From positions 7,378,001 to 7,442,000 of the forward strand of contig NZ_CP107880.1 of NCBI RefSeq assembly GCF_036013745.1: a stretch of 64,000 bases of DNA. The letters run 5' to 3'. The notes below the pieces were generated by a model, which was not told the origin of the DNA, did not search any database, and was given only the letters and a program-made list of their open reading frames with translations. The position numbers were made by a program, and so were the translations under genes. This document shows positions 45,035 through 53,203 of this stretch, piece after piece (the first letter of the stretch is position 1; every line of letters starts with the position of its first letter). Origin of the DNA: Streptomyces sp. NBC_00483. GTDB taxonomy: Bacteria > Actinomycetota > Actinomycetes > Streptomycetales > Streptomycetaceae.

Positions 45035-46492
45035 TCAGTCCTCGCGCAGGGCGCGGACCGCCTCCTCCACGCGCTTGCCGTAGTCGGCGTCGGCGGCGTG
45101 GAAGTGGGCCAGGTTCTTCTCGACGATGTCGTCGCGCGAGACCTGGGAGAGGCCGCCCGCGATGTTCGCGACCAGGCGTCCCTTCTCGTCCTCCGACATC
45201 AGGCGGTACAGCTCGCCCGCCTGGAAGAAGTCGTCGTCCTTCGTGTGGGCCGGCGCCTCGTGCGTGCCCGTGTGGCCGTTGATCGCGAGCGGCGCGGCCA
45301 GCGGGCGGCCGGTCTCGGCGGGGCCGTCGAAGGAGTTCGGCTCGTAGTTCTTGTGGGCGCGGGCGTAGGCGTTCGTGGCCATGGCGCCGTCGCGGCCGTA
45401 GTTGTTCGCGGCCGTGGCCTTGGGGGAGTTGACCGCGAGCTGGGTGTGGTTGACGCCCAGGCGGTAGCGGTGCGCGTCCGCGTACGCGAACAGGCGGCCC
45501 TGCAGCATCTTGTCGGGGGAGGGGCCGATGCCCGGAACGAAGTTGTTCGGGGAGAAGGCGGCCTGCTCGACCTCGGCGAAGACGTTGTCGGGGTTGCGGT
45601 CCAGGACCAGGCGGCCCACGCGCTGCAGCGGGTAGTCCTTGTGCGGCCACACCTTGGTGAGGTCGAACGGGTTGAAGCGGTAGTCCGCCGCGTCGGCCGC
45701 CGGCATGAGCTGGACGTGCACGGTCCAGGACGGGTTGATGCCGCGCTCGATGGCCTGGAGCAGGTCCGTCTGGTGCGAGTTCGGGTCCTTGCCCGCGAGC
45801 TCGGCGCCCTGCTCGGCCGACAGGCTGCGGATGCCCTGGTTCGTCTTGAAGTGGTACTTGACGAAGAAGGCCTCGCCCTTGTCGTTCGTCCACTGGTAGG
45901 TGTGCGAACCGTAGCCGTTCATGTGGCGGTAGGACGCCGGGATGCCGCGGTCGCCCATCAGCCAGGTGATCTGGTGCGTGGCCTCGGGGGCGTGCGCCCA
46001 GAAGTCCCAGACGTTCTCCGGCTCCTGCTTGCCCGTGAACGGGTCGCGCTTCTGGGAGTGGATGAAGTCGGGGAACTTCAGCGGGTCCTTGATGAAGAAG
46101 ACCGGGGTGTTGTTGCCGACGAGGTCGTAATTGCCCTCTTCGGTGTAGAACTTGAGCGCGAAGCCGCGCGGGTCACGGACGGCGTCCGCGCCACCGAGGT
46201 TGTCCGCCACGGTCGAGAAGCGCAGGAAGACCTCGGTGCGCTTGCCGACCGAGTTCAGGAAGTCGGCGTACGTGTAGTCGGTGACGTCGTCCGTCACCTC
46301 GAAGTAGCCATAGGCGCCGGAGCCACGGGCGTGCACCACGCGCTCCGGGATGCGCTCGCGGTTGAAGCGGGCGAGCTTCTCCAGGAGGTGCTGGTCCTGG
46401 AGCAGGAGCGGGCCACCGACGCCGGCGGTGGCGGAGTTCTGGTTGTCGGCGACGGGGGCGCCGGACTCGGTCGTAAGCACGCGCTTCGACAT
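45035..46492 (-). CDS. Monofunctional heme catalase (clade 3 type)
   Basis: 485 residues from ATG 46492. Catalytic His54 in [12 protein letters not shown], the Asn region [20 protein letters not shown], and the heme-ligand Tyr in [15 protein letters not shown] identify a small-subunit catalase. It splits hydrogen peroxide into water and oxygen in the cytoplasm. Its place inside the purine-degradation region fits removal of peroxide formed by urate oxidase, and its promoter carries the same operator as the uricase operon (TCAACA-N3-TGTTGA), the strongest evidence for a shared job. The 3' side faces the esterase-like gene. Confidence 0.96.
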   Translation of the reverse strand: MSKRVLTTESGAPVADNQNSATAGVGGPLLLQDQHLLEKLARFNRERIPERVVHARGSGAYGYFEVTDDVTDYTYADFLNSVGKRTEVFLRFSTVADNLGGADAVRDPRGFALKFYTEEGNYDLVGNNTPVFFIKDPLKFPDFIHSQKRDPFTGKQEPENVWDFWAHAPEATHQITWLMGDRGIPASYRHMNGYGSHTYQWTNDKGEAFFVKYHFKTNQGIRSLSAEQGAELAGKDPNSHQTDLLQAIERGINPSWTVHVQLMPAADAADYRFNPFDLTKVWPHKDYPLQRVGRLVLDRNPDNVFAEVEQAAFSPNNFVPGIGPSPDKMLQGRLFAYADAHRYRLGVNHTQLAVNSPKATAANNYGRDGAMATNAYARAHKNYEPNSFDGPAETGRPLAAPLAINGHTGTHEAPAHTKDDDFFQAGELYRLMSEDEKGRLVANIAGGLSQVSRDDIVEKNLAHFHAADADYGKRVEEAVRALRED

Positions 46493-46528
46493 CGTGACCT
46501 TCCGTGCTGTGACTGCTGAGGTGTTCGG

Positions 46529-46569
46529 AGCGTAAGGACCTCTGAACAGCTACGTCAACAGTTTGTTGA
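46529..46569 (-). promoter_or_regulatory. Catalase promoter with operator shared with uricase operon
   Basis: Reading leftward: TTGACG (46558-46553), 18 bases, TACGCT (46534-46529). The dyad TCAACA-AAC-TGTTGA (46569-46555) overlaps the -35 box. The surrounding TTCAACAAACTGTTGACGT differs at one base from that at 49706-49724. Identical placement argues for one regulator of both. Confidence 0.75.
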
Positions 46570-46663
46570 AGTTATGGGTACGCGAATGTGGTTCCGGGCC
46601 GCGGCGGCGCCTGGGCGCGACAGGACAGGTGTCAGCGCCGCCACGGCCCGGAAGTCTTGGGCG

Positions 46664-47560
46664 TTACGCCACGTCGTTGCCCGACAGGCGCTCCACCGCG
46701 CGCAGCAGCGCCGAGTGGTCGAGGCCGCCGTCGCCCTGGGTGCGCAGCGAGGCGACCAGCTGGGCGACCGTGGCGCCGACGGGCAGCGCGGCACCGACAT
46801 TGCGGGCGGCGTCGGTGACGATGCCCATGTCCTTGTGGTGCAGGTCGATGCGGAAGCCCGGCTTGAAGTCCCGGTTCAGGAAGTTGTCCTTCTTGCGGGT
46901 CAGCACGGTGGAGCCGGCGAGGCCGCCGTTCAGGACGTCCAGGGCCGCCTTCAGGTCGACGCCGGACTTCTCCAGGAAGACCACGGCCTCGGCGCACGCC
47001 TGGATGTTCACGGCGACGATCAGCTGGTTGGCGGCCTTCACGGTCTGGCCCGAGCCGTGCGGACCGCACAGCACGATGGTCTTGCCGAGCGCGTCGAGCA
47101 GCGGCTTGGCCTCGTCGAACTCGGCCTGCTCACCGCCGACCATGATGGACAGGACGGCCTCGATCGCGCCGGCCTCGCCACCGGAGACGGGGGCGTCCAG
47201 GACGCGAATTCCCTTGTCCTTGGCGGCCTTTGCGAGGTCGACCGAAGTCTGCGGGGTGATCGAGGACATGTCGACGAGCAGCGCGCCGCTCTTCGCGTTC
47301 TCCAGGATCCCGTCGGGACCGTAGGCGATCGCCTCGACCTGCGGGGAGGCCGGAACCATCGTCACGACGACATCGGCGTCCTTGACGGCCTCGGCGATCG
47401 ACTTGGCGGCGGTGCCGCCCGCGGTCGTGAGACGGTCCAGCTTGTCCTGCTCCAGGGTGAAGCCCGTGACGTCGTAACCGGCCTTGATCAGGTTCTCCGA
47501 CATGGGGGAGCCCATGATGCCGAGACCGATCCACGCGACCTTGGGGAGGTTGTTGCTCAT
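46664..47560 (-). CDS. glxR: Tartronate semialdehyde reductase (2-hydroxy-3-oxopropionate reductase)
   Basis: 298 residues from ATG 47560 (AGGAG eight bases upstream). A beta-hydroxyacid dehydrogenase: N-terminal GLGIMGSPMSENLIKAGY binds NAD(P)H, LDAPVSGGEAGA is the substrate loop, and GSGQTVKAANQL carries the catalytic Lys. It reduces tartronate semialdehyde, the Gcl product, to glycerate, which enters glycolysis. It lies 98 bases downstream of hyi in the same direction; a 9-bp hairpin/dyad separates them and may set its level separately. Confidence 0.93.
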   Translation of the reverse strand: MSNNLPKVAWIGLGIMGSPMSENLIKAGYDVTGFTLEQDKLDRLTTAGGTAAKSIAEAVKDADVVVTMVPASPQVEAIAYGPDGILENAKSGALLVDMSSITPQTSVDLAKAAKDKGIRVLDAPVSGGEAGAIEAVLSIMVGGEQAEFDEAKPLLDALGKTIVLCGPHGSGQTVKAANQLIVAVNIQACAEAVVFLEKSGVDLKAALDVLNGGLAGSTVLTRKKDNFLNRDFKPGFRIDLHHKDMGIVTDAARNVGAALPVGATVAQLVASLRTQGDGGLDHSALLRAVERLSGNDVA

Positions 47561-47586
47561 GAGGGTTGCTCCTAAGGCTCTAGCTG

Positions 47587-47611
47587 CAACGCTGTAGCCG
47601 TAACAGCGTTG
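47587..47611 (-). promoter_or_regulatory. Hairpin or operator between hyi and glxR
   Basis: CAACGCTGT (47587-47595) and ACAGCGTTG (47603-47611) are exact inverted copies with seven bases between, 26 bases upstream of the glxR start. It may be an operator for a separate glxR promoter or an RNA hairpin that alters distal expression; there is no T-run. Confidence 0.5.
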
Positions 47612-47658
47612 ATACGTCTATGAGTTGGCGTCCGCCGCGCGTCCGCCGGAGGCTCGGC

Positions 47659-48495
47659 TCAGGCCGCGCGGTGTTCGCGCGGCAGCCAGTCGAAGGCCTC
47701 GGCGCTCGGGGCGTCGCCCGGCTTGTACTCCAGGCCCACGTAGCCCTCGTAGCCGGCCTTCTTCAGCTGGTCGAGCAGGTCTTCCAGCGGCAGCGAGCCG
47801 GTGCCCGGAGCGCCGCGGCCCGGGTTGTCGGCGATCTGCACGTGCGCCGTCTTGTCGGTGTAGGAGCTGATGATCGCCGTCAGGTCCTCGCCGTTCATGG
47901 ACAGGTGGTACAGGTCCATCAGGAACTTGGCGTTGCCGAGGCCGGTCGCCGCGTTCACCTTGTCCACGATCTCGATCGCCTTCGGGGCGCTGACGATCGG
48001 GCACTTCGGCGACTCGGGCGCGTTGAGCGCCTCGATCAGCAGCACGGCGCCGACGCGGTCGGCCGCGCGGGCCGCCAACACCAGGTTCTCCAGGGCGAGT
48101 TCGTCCTGCTCCTGCTCCGAGGTGCCGTCGACGCGGTTGCCGTACAGCGCGTTGAGCGCCGTGCAGCCGAGGGACTGCGCGAAGTCGGCCGCGACGTCGA
48201 TGTTCGCGCGGAACTTCTCGCTCTCCTCGCCGGGGATCGACAGGGCGCCCCGGTCCGGGCCCGGCAGCTGACCCGCGTAGAAGTTCAGGCCGGTGAGCTG
48301 GACGCCCGCGTCGTTGATCGCGGCGCGCAGCGCGTCGAGCTCGGACTGCTCGGGGGTGGGGGCGTCGACCCAGGGCCACCAGAGCTCGACCGCGGTGAAG
48401 CCCGCCGCGGCGGCGGCCGCGGGGCGCTCCAGGAGCGGGAGCTCGGTGAAGAGGATCGACAGGTTGACGTTGAAGCGCTGGTCAGCGAAGCCCAT
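47659..48495 (-). CDS. hyi: Hydroxypyruvate isomerase
   Basis: 278 residues from ATG 48495. A TIM-barrel of the xylose-isomerase-like family with the Hyi pattern: FNVNLSILFTELPLLERPAA, GFTAVELWWPW, LLIEALNAPESP with the catalytic Glu, FLMDLYHLSMNGED with metal-binding Asp/His, and YVGLEYKPG with the second Glu. It interconverts hydroxypyruvate and tartronate semialdehyde, linking to Gcl and GlxR. First gene of the hyi-glxR unit. Its promoter and operator (48558-48622) have the same geometry as those of gcl. Confidence 0.94.
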   Translation of the reverse strand: MGFADQRFNVNLSILFTELPLLERPAAAAAAGFTAVELWWPWVDAPTPEQSELDALRAAINDAGVQLTGLNFYAGQLPGPDRGALSIPGEESEKFRANIDVAADFAQSLGCTALNALYGNRVDGTSEQEQDELALENLVLAARAADRVGAVLLIEALNAPESPKCPIVSAPKAIEIVDKVNAATGLGNAKFLMDLYHLSMNGEDLTAIISSYTDKTAHVQIADNPGRGAPGTGSLPLEDLLDQLKKAGYEGYVGLEYKPGDAPSAEAFDWLPREHRAA

Positions 48496-48557
48496 CAGGG
48501 TCGGCGCTCCCTTCCGGTCGGTGTCCGGTACGGGGCCGGGTGCGAGCCACCCGGTGA

Positions 48558-48622
48558 TTCCGTATTGCGGAAGTTCGTTTCTACTTGATGGAAGATTGCC
48601 TGCAAGGGCTCGCGGCTGTCAA
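48558..48622 (-). promoter_or_regulatory. hyi promoter and downstream operator
   Basis: Reading leftward: TTGACA (48622-48617), 18 bases, CAATCT (48598-48593). About 15 bases beyond the expected start point is TTCCGCAATACGGAA (48572-48558), with perfect TTCCG/CGGAA arms, related to the gcl site at 41108-41123. Both suit a repressor acting by blocking elongation. Confidence 0.6.
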
Positions 48623-48996
48623 GGGGGGGTCGTCGATTTTCGCCCCGCCCTCGCGTTCGTCCGGGCCTCAAGAAACCGGTGCGTGACACGTGTTTGGCCG
48701 TGAAGTTCGGGGAAGGTGAACGCCCGTTGCCGGTCACGGGAGTTGGGGGAGATGGGCGGACCCCGGCCGTCAGCGCCGCGCTGAGCGCCACCGACATGGA
48801 GAACCCGTACCTGTTCAAGGTGCCGCCCTCCAACGCCCAGCTGCGCAAGGGCAGCCCGCAGGACGCGCAACGCCGCTCTACCGGACCTACGAGAGCGCGA
48901 GCAGCACATGCCCCGCACCTTGATCCCCGACCTGACCTCCGCTCTGATCCCCACGGTGGCTCCCGGTGACCGCCCCGCGCACGTTAGGTTGAACGC
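48623..48996. other. Gene-poor stretch between hyi and the thiamine-binding gene
   Basis: A rightward frame of about 96 codons (48679-48969, including MENPYLFKVPPSNAQLRKGS) is open but has no ribosome site, no known motif and poor codon periodicity at its end; it may be a gene fragment. Before 48997, TAGGTT (48985-48990) lies six bases from the GTG start and probably is the -10 box of a leaderless transcript. Confidence 0.45.
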
Positions 48997-49263
48997 GTGC
49001 GATTGAGAGTGGAGTTCACGACGGAGCCCTTCGACCTGGAGGAGGCCCCCGAGCACGCGCTCGCGGCGCGCCGGGTCATCGAGGCGGCCGATCTCGACGA
49101 GGTCGACGTGGGGCCGTTCGGCAACACGGCGGAGGGCGGTGCGGACGAGGTCCTGACCGCGGTCGACGCCCTGCTGCGCAGCAGCCTCGAAAGCGGGGCG
49201 ACGCGCATCTCGCTGCAGGTCAACGTGGTGGGGGACCCCCAGGGGAAGGGTGACGACGCGTGA
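48997..49263 (+). CDS. Thiamine-binding (YkoF/MTH1187-like) small protein
   Basis: 88 residues from GTG 48997, probably leaderless. It matches the small ferredoxin-like Thiamin_BP/MTH1187 family: RLRVEFTTEPFDLEEAPEH, AARRVIEAADLDEVDVGPF, GNTAEGGADEVLTAVDALL and SGATRISLQV. Members bind thiamine or related pyrimidines as dimers. It overlaps the following HTH gene (GTGA), so the two proteins likely work together. Thiamin is the cofactor precursor of Gcl, which makes the location interesting, though ligand and role are inferences. Confidence 0.65.
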   Translation: MRLRVEFTTEPFDLEEAPEHALAARRVIEAADLDEVDVGPFGNTAEGGADEVLTAVDALLRSSLESGATRISLQVNVVGDPQGKGDDA

Positions 49264-49625
49264 ACGACACCGGGGACGCCTTCATCACGGCGGTGAAGCC
49301 ACTGGTCGACGCCATGGGCGGGGAGATGGTGCCGCCGGACGGCGCGGGCCCCGACGACGTCGTGCTGGCGTGGCAGGGGGCCGATGTCGTGGCCGTGCGC
49401 CTGCCCCAGCTGGCGGACTCGCTCGACCACATCCTGGCCGCCATGGAGCGCACCAAGGGGATGCCGCTGTCCGCGCTCGACCGCAAGCAGAAGCAGGAGG
49501 CGGTACGGCTCCTGGAAGCGCGCGGAGCGTTCTCCGTGCGGCACGGTGTGGAGACCGTGGCCGGCGCCCTCGGCGTTTCCCGCTTCACCGTCTACAACTA
49601 TCTCAACCGGGACAAGACCCCCTGA
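49260..49625 (+). CDS. Small HTH protein (YheO/DauR-like C-terminal HTH), candidate purine-pathway regulator
   Basis: 121 residues from GTG 49260 inside the previous stop. The N-terminal half (GDAFITAVKPLVDAMGGEMV, DDVVLAWQGADVVAVRLPQL) is a small mixed domain. The C-terminus is an HTH_22-like helix-turn-helix: LDRKQKQEAVRLLEARGAFS, HGVETVAGALGVSRFTVYNY. This form is found in YheO/DauR regulators. It sits between the catabolic operons and ends 82 bases before the operator of the uricase operon, so it is the best local candidate for the factor that binds TCAACA-N3-TGTTGA (inference). A textbook terminator follows. Confidence 0.75.
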   Translation: MNDTGDAFITAVKPLVDAMGGEMVPPDGAGPDDVVLAWQGADVVAVRLPQLADSLDHILAAMERTKGMPLSALDRKQKQEAVRLLEARGAFSVRHGVETVAGALGVSRFTVYNYLNRDKTP

Positions 49626-49661
49626 CCTGGGACGATACCGAGCCAGGCGCCCGCCTCCACG

Positions 49662-49692
49662 CCGCCGTCCGATATCCGGACGGCGGTTTTTT
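49662..49692 (+). terminator. Intrinsic terminator after HTH gene
   Basis: CCGCCGTCCG (49662-49671) pairs with CGGACGGCGG (49677-49686) over a 5-base loop, followed directly by TTTTTT. It insulates the regulator pair from the uricase operon. Confidence 0.95.
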
Positions 49693-49706
49693 GTAACTCC
49701 GAGTTT

Positions 49707-49747
49707 TCAACAAAGTGTTGACGTGATGTTTCCGGGGGCGTTAGCTA
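49707..49747 (+). promoter_or_regulatory. Uricase-operon promoter with operator shared with catalase
   Basis: TTGACG (49718-49723) and TAGCTA (49742-49747) are 18 bases apart. The dyad TCAACA-AAG-TGTTGA (49707-49721) overlaps the -35 box exactly as at the catalase promoter. The start point would be near 49754, 32 bases before the first gene. Confidence 0.75.
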
Positions 49748-49785
49748 TCTGCAGCCCGTCCAGCACAAGGCCACGGAGGCACCCC

Positions 49786-50292
49786 GTGACTTCAGGTTCC
49801 ACGCCGGGTCTGACCCGGTTCAACACCTCGGACGAGAGCGCGGCCCAGGCCGAGCTCCACGAGGTGTGTGCTTCATCGGCGTGGGGGAGCAAGCTTCTCG
49901 CCCAGCGCCCCTTCGCTTCCGCAGAGACCCTCTTCACCGCCAGTGACGCCGCGATGGCCGAGCTGACCGCGGACGACCTCGACGAGGCGATGGCGGGGCA
50001 CCCGCCGATCGGCCGCCCGAAGCCCGGCGACCCGACGTCCTCGCGTGAGCAGCGCGGCATGGCGGGGGCCTCCGAGGAGCTCAAGAAGGAGATGCTCGAG
50101 CTCAACCTGGCGTACCAGGACAGGTTCGGTCATGTCTTCCTCATCTGCGCCACCGGCGCGACCGCGGAGCAGATGCTCGATGCGCTCAAGGACCGGATCG
50201 GCCACACGGCCGAGGAGGAGCGGGAGATCGTCCGCACCGAACTGGGGAAGATCAACCGCATCCGCCTGACCCGCATCGTAGAAGCACCGTAA
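49786..50292 (+). CDS. uraD: OHCU decarboxylase
   Basis: 168 residues from GTG 49786 (GGAGG about seven bases upstream). All-helical 2-oxo-4-hydroxy-4-carboxy-5-ureidoimidazoline decarboxylase: catalytic His72 in AGHPPIGRP, SREQRGMAGASEELKKEMLE, NLAYQDRFGHVFLICATGAT with the substrate-binding region, and NRIRLTRI near the end. It performs the last step from urate to S-allantoin, after HIU hydrolase. First gene of the operon uraD-uraH-uricase under the shared operator; spacing to uraH is 20 bases. Confidence 0.95.
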   Translation: MTSGSTPGLTRFNTSDESAAQAELHEVCASSAWGSKLLAQRPFASAETLFTASDAAMAELTADDLDEAMAGHPPIGRPKPGDPTSSREQRGMAGASEELKKEMLELNLAYQDRFGHVFLICATGATAEQMLDALKDRIGHTAEEEREIVRTELGKINRIRLTRIVEAP

Positions 50293-50312
50293 GAACAGGA
50301 AGCGAACGCCTG

Positions 50313-50723
50313 ATGAGCACCGAGACCACGGCATCGGTGTCCACGCACATTCTGGACACCAGCATCGGACGCCCCGCCGAGGGCGTCGCCATCTCCCTTG
50401 CCGCGCGCGCCGGTTCGGGCGCCGAGTGGCAGGCGCTCGGCGGCAGTGCCACCGACGCGGACGGGCGCTGCAAGGACCTGCCGGCGCTGCCGGAGGGCAC
50501 CACCCACGTACGCCTCGACTTCGAGACCGAGGCGTACTTCGACAAGAAGTCCGCCAACCAGCAAGCCGATGCGACGCAGGACGCCCCCGCGAATCGGGAC
50601 AGCGACACGACCGGAGCGTTCTTCCCGGAGGTGGCGATCACGTTCGCCGTCAAGCCGGGCGAGCACTACCACGTGCCGCTGCTGCTCAACCCGTTCGGCT
50701 ACTCCGTTTACCGAGGGAGCTAG
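50313..50723 (+). CDS. uraH: 5-hydroxyisourate hydrolase
   Basis: 136 residues from ATG 50313 (AGGAAG nearby). Transthyretin-like HIUase: VSTHILDTSIGRPAEGV contains the N-terminal catalytic His, the middle strand block includes LPEGTTHVRLDF, FFPEVAITF and HYHVPLLLNPFGYSVYRGS with the C-terminal YRGS signature. A short acidic/Gln-rich insertion (SANQQADATQDAPANRDS) enlarges one loop. It hydrolyses 5-hydroxyisourate, the uricase product, to OHCU in the cytoplasm. The uricase gene starts five bases after its stop. Confidence 0.96.
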   Translation: MSTETTASVSTHILDTSIGRPAEGVAISLAARAGSGAEWQALGGSATDADGRCKDLPALPEGTTHVRLDFETEAYFDKKSANQQADATQDAPANRDSDTTGAFFPEVAITFAVKPGEHYHVPLLLNPFGYSVYRGS

Positions 50724-50728
50724 CAGAC

Positions 50729-51664
50729 ATGCCCACGATCCTGGGTCACAACCAGTACGGCAAGGCCGAGAACCGAGTCGTAAAGATCACGCGGGACGGC
50801 GACACCCACCACATCAAGGACCTGAACGTCTCGGTCGCCCTCAGCGGTGACCTCGACGACGTGCACCTCACCGGGTCGAACGCCAACTGCCTGCCGACGG
50901 ACACCACCAAGAACACCTGCTTCGCCTTCGCCAAGGAACACGGCATCGAGTCGGCGGAGCAGTACGGGATCGAGCTCGCCCGGCACTTCGTCGAGAGCCA
51001 GCCGTCCATCCACCGGGCGCGCATCCGCATCGAGGAGTACTCGTGGGAGCGCATCGCCGGCTCCGACGCGGGCTCCAAGTTCATCGGCGCCGACGAGGTC
51101 AAGCACTCCTTCGTCCGCAAGGGCCAGGAGACGCGGCTCGTTCAGGTCACGTACGACGGCGAGAAGTTCGAAGTCCTGTCCGGGCTCAAGGACTTGACCG
51201 TGATGAACACCACGAACTCCGAGTTCTGGGGCTACATCAAGGACAAGTACACGACGCTCAAGGAGGACTACGACCGCATCCTCGCGACGTCGCTGTCGAC
51301 CTGGTGGCGGCACAACTGGACGGGCGTCGACGACGAGCGCACGCCCAACTGGAACAAGTCGTACGAGCAGTCGAAGAAGCACATCCTCCAGGCCTTCGTC
51401 GAGACGTACTCGCTGTCGCTGCAGCAGACCCTCTTCCAGATGGGTTCGCGCGTCATCAACAACCGCAGCGAGATCGACGAGATCCGCTTCTCCGCGCCGA
51501 ACAAGCACCACTTCCGGCAGGACCTCTCGGCCTTCGGCCTGGAGAACGAGGCGAAGGACGGCGCCGTGTACTGGGCCGCCGACCGCCCCTACGGCCTGAT
51601 CGAGGCCACCATCCTCAGGGACGGCGCGGACCAGCGCATCCCGGTCGACATGACCAACCTCTGA
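50729..51664 (+). CDS. pucL: Urate oxidase (uricase)
   Basis: 311 residues from ATG 50729 (GAGGGAG eight bases upstream). Cofactor-free tunnelling-fold uricase: YGKAENRVVKI has the catalytic Lys, NANCLPTDTTKNTCFAFAKE the active Thr, and later QTLFQMGSRVI and NKHHFRQDLSAFG with the conserved Gln and His. It oxidises urate with O2 to 5-hydroxyisourate and hydrogen peroxide, which the coregulated catalase would remove. Length is normal and all key motifs are present. Followed by a hairpin and then the permease gene. Confidence 0.97.
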   Translation: MPTILGHNQYGKAENRVVKITRDGDTHHIKDLNVSVALSGDLDDVHLTGSNANCLPTDTTKNTCFAFAKEHGIESAEQYGIELARHFVESQPSIHRARIRIEEYSWERIAGSDAGSKFIGADEVKHSFVRKGQETRLVQVTYDGEKFEVLSGLKDLTVMNTTNSEFWGYIKDKYTTLKEDYDRILATSLSTWWRHNWTGVDDERTPNWNKSYEQSKKHILQAFVETYSLSLQQTLFQMGSRVINNRSEIDEIRFSAPNKHHFRQDLSAFGLENEAKDGAVYWAADRPYGLIEATILRDGADQRIPVDMTNL

Positions 51665-51689
51665 CGCTCTGTGCGTAGTTGACGCGGCA

Positions 51690-51726
51690 GCGCGCCCCTT
51701 CCCACCCGCAGTAGGCAGGGGCGCGC
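51690..51726 (+). terminator. Hairpin between uricase and permease genes
   Basis: GCGCGCCCCT (51690-51699) pairs perfectly with AGGGGCGCGC (51717-51726) over a 17-base loop. No T-run; it may terminate or reduce transcription into the permease gene, whose ribosome site GGAGGGA follows soon after. Confidence 0.6.
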
Positions 51727-51750
51727 AGCACCCGGAGGGAACATAAAGCA

Positions 51751-53157
51751 ATGGCAGTGCCAGCAAAGGGGCCGGCTGAAGCCGAGGGCCCGTGTTCCAC
51801 CCCATCGGAGAGCACCGCATCGCAGGTGCACCCGGTGGACGAAAAGCTCCACCCGTCGCGGCTCGCGCCCGCCGCACTCCAGCACATCGCCGCCATGTAC
51901 GCCGGCGTCGTCACCCCGCCGCTCATCATCGGCCAGGCCGTCCGCCTCGACACCGCGGGCCAGACCCGGCTGATCGCCGCCTCGCTGCTCATCGCGGGTG
52001 TGGCCACCCTGCTCCAGACGCTCGGCGTCAAGGGCTTCGTCGGCAACCGGCTGCCCTTCGTCAACGCCGCGTCCTCCGCGGGCATCGCACCGATGCTCGC
52101 CATCGCCGAGACGAACGCCAAAGGCGACCAACTCCCCGCCATTTACGGGGCAGTTATGGTCGCGGGCGTCTTCTGTCTCGCGATCGGCCCGTTCTTCGGC
52201 CGGCTGCTGAGGTTCTTCCCGCCGCTCGTCACCGGCGTCGTCATCACCCTCATCGGTGTGACCCTGATGCCCGTGCCCGTCGGCTGGGCCCAGGGCGGCG
52301 ACAAGACCGCCGCCGACTACGGCGACATGCGCTACCTCGCCCTCGCCGCCTTCACGCTCGTCGTCATCCTGCTGATCCAGCGCTTCGCCACGGGCTTCGT
52401 CAAGCAAGTCGCCCTGCTCTTCGGCATGTTGATCGGAACACTCGCCGCGATCCCGTTCGGCATGGCGGACTTCTCTTCGTTGAAGTCGGCGCCCGTGGCC
52501 GCGCTCCCGACGCCGTTCGCCTTCGGCGCCCCCGAGTTCCAGCCCGCCGCGATCATCTCGCTCTGCCTCGTCATGCTCGTCCTGATGACCGAGTCGAGCG
52601 CCGGCATGCTGGCCATCGGTGAGATCTGCGAGCGCGAGTGCGACGGGAAGACCATCACCCGGGGGCTGCGCACCGACGGCATCGCCACCTTCCTCGGACC
52701 GATCTTCGGCGGCCTGCCGACCTCGGCGTTCGCCCAGAACGTCGGCGTCGTCTCGCTGACCAAGGTGCGCAGCCGCTACGTCGTCGCCGTCGCGGGCGGC
52801 ACCCTCCTGATCCTCGGCATCTTCCCGATGCTCGGCGCGGTCGTCTCCCTGGTCCCCATGCCGGTCCTGGGCGGCGCGGGCATCGTGCTGTTCGGCTCGA
52901 TCGCCGTCAGCGGCATCCGTACGCTCTCCGAAGCGGGCCTCGACGACAGCTCCAACATCATCCTGGTGGCGGTCTCGCTCGGCGCGGGCATCATCCCGCT
53001 CGCCGCACCGAGCTTCTACGCGGACTTCCCGGCCTGGGCGCAGACCGTGCTCGGCTCCGGAATCAGCGCCGGCGCGCTCGTCGCCGTCTCGCTGAACCTT
53101 TTCTTCCACCATCTCGGCACCCGTGGCGCACCTGCCGCGGCACTCAAATCTTCCTAG
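51751..53157 (+). CDS. NCS2 family purine (urate/xanthine) permease 1
   Basis: 468 residues from ATG 51751 (GGAGGGA ten bases upstream). An NCS2/uracil-xanthine permease with 14 hydrophobic segments: HIAAMYAGVVTPPLIIGQAV in TM1, NRLPFVNAASSAGIAPMLAI, FGAPEFQPAAIISLCLVMLV with the signature region TESSAGMLAIGEICER (substrate Glu) and GGLPTSAFAQNVGVVSLTKV. It imports purine bases by proton symport. It follows the uricase operon and precedes the deaminase by 46 bases, so it probably delivers urate, xanthine or oxidised guanine to this pathway; exact substrate cannot be read. Confidence 0.93.
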   Translation: MAVPAKGPAEAEGPCSTPSESTASQVHPVDEKLHPSRLAPAALQHIAAMYAGVVTPPLIIGQAVRLDTAGQTRLIAASLLIAGVATLLQTLGVKGFVGNRLPFVNAASSAGIAPMLAIAETNAKGDQLPAIYGAVMVAGVFCLAIGPFFGRLLRFFPPLVTGVVITLIGVTLMPVPVGWAQGGDKTAADYGDMRYLALAAFTLVVILLIQRFATGFVKQVALLFGMLIGTLAAIPFGMADFSSLKSAPVAALPTPFAFGAPEFQPAAIISLCLVMLVLMTESSAGMLAIGEICERECDGKTITRGLRTDGIATFLGPIFGGLPTSAFAQNVGVVSLTKVRSRYVVAVAGGTLLILGIFPMLGAVVSLVPMPVLGGAGIVLFGSIAVSGIRTLSEAGLDDSSNIILVAVSLGAGIIPLAAPSFYADFPAWAQTVLGSGISAGALVAVSLNLFFHHLGTRGAPAAALKSS

Positions 53158-53203
53158 GGTCCTGCCGTGCCCACACGTCACACCGACTGAAGGAAGCAGC
53201 ACC

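Noticed and set aside
48679..48969. 96-codon rightward frame as a gene
   Set aside because: No ribosome site, no recognised motif, and an Arg/Pro/His-rich end typical of non-coding GC-rich DNA. Kept only as a possible fragment.
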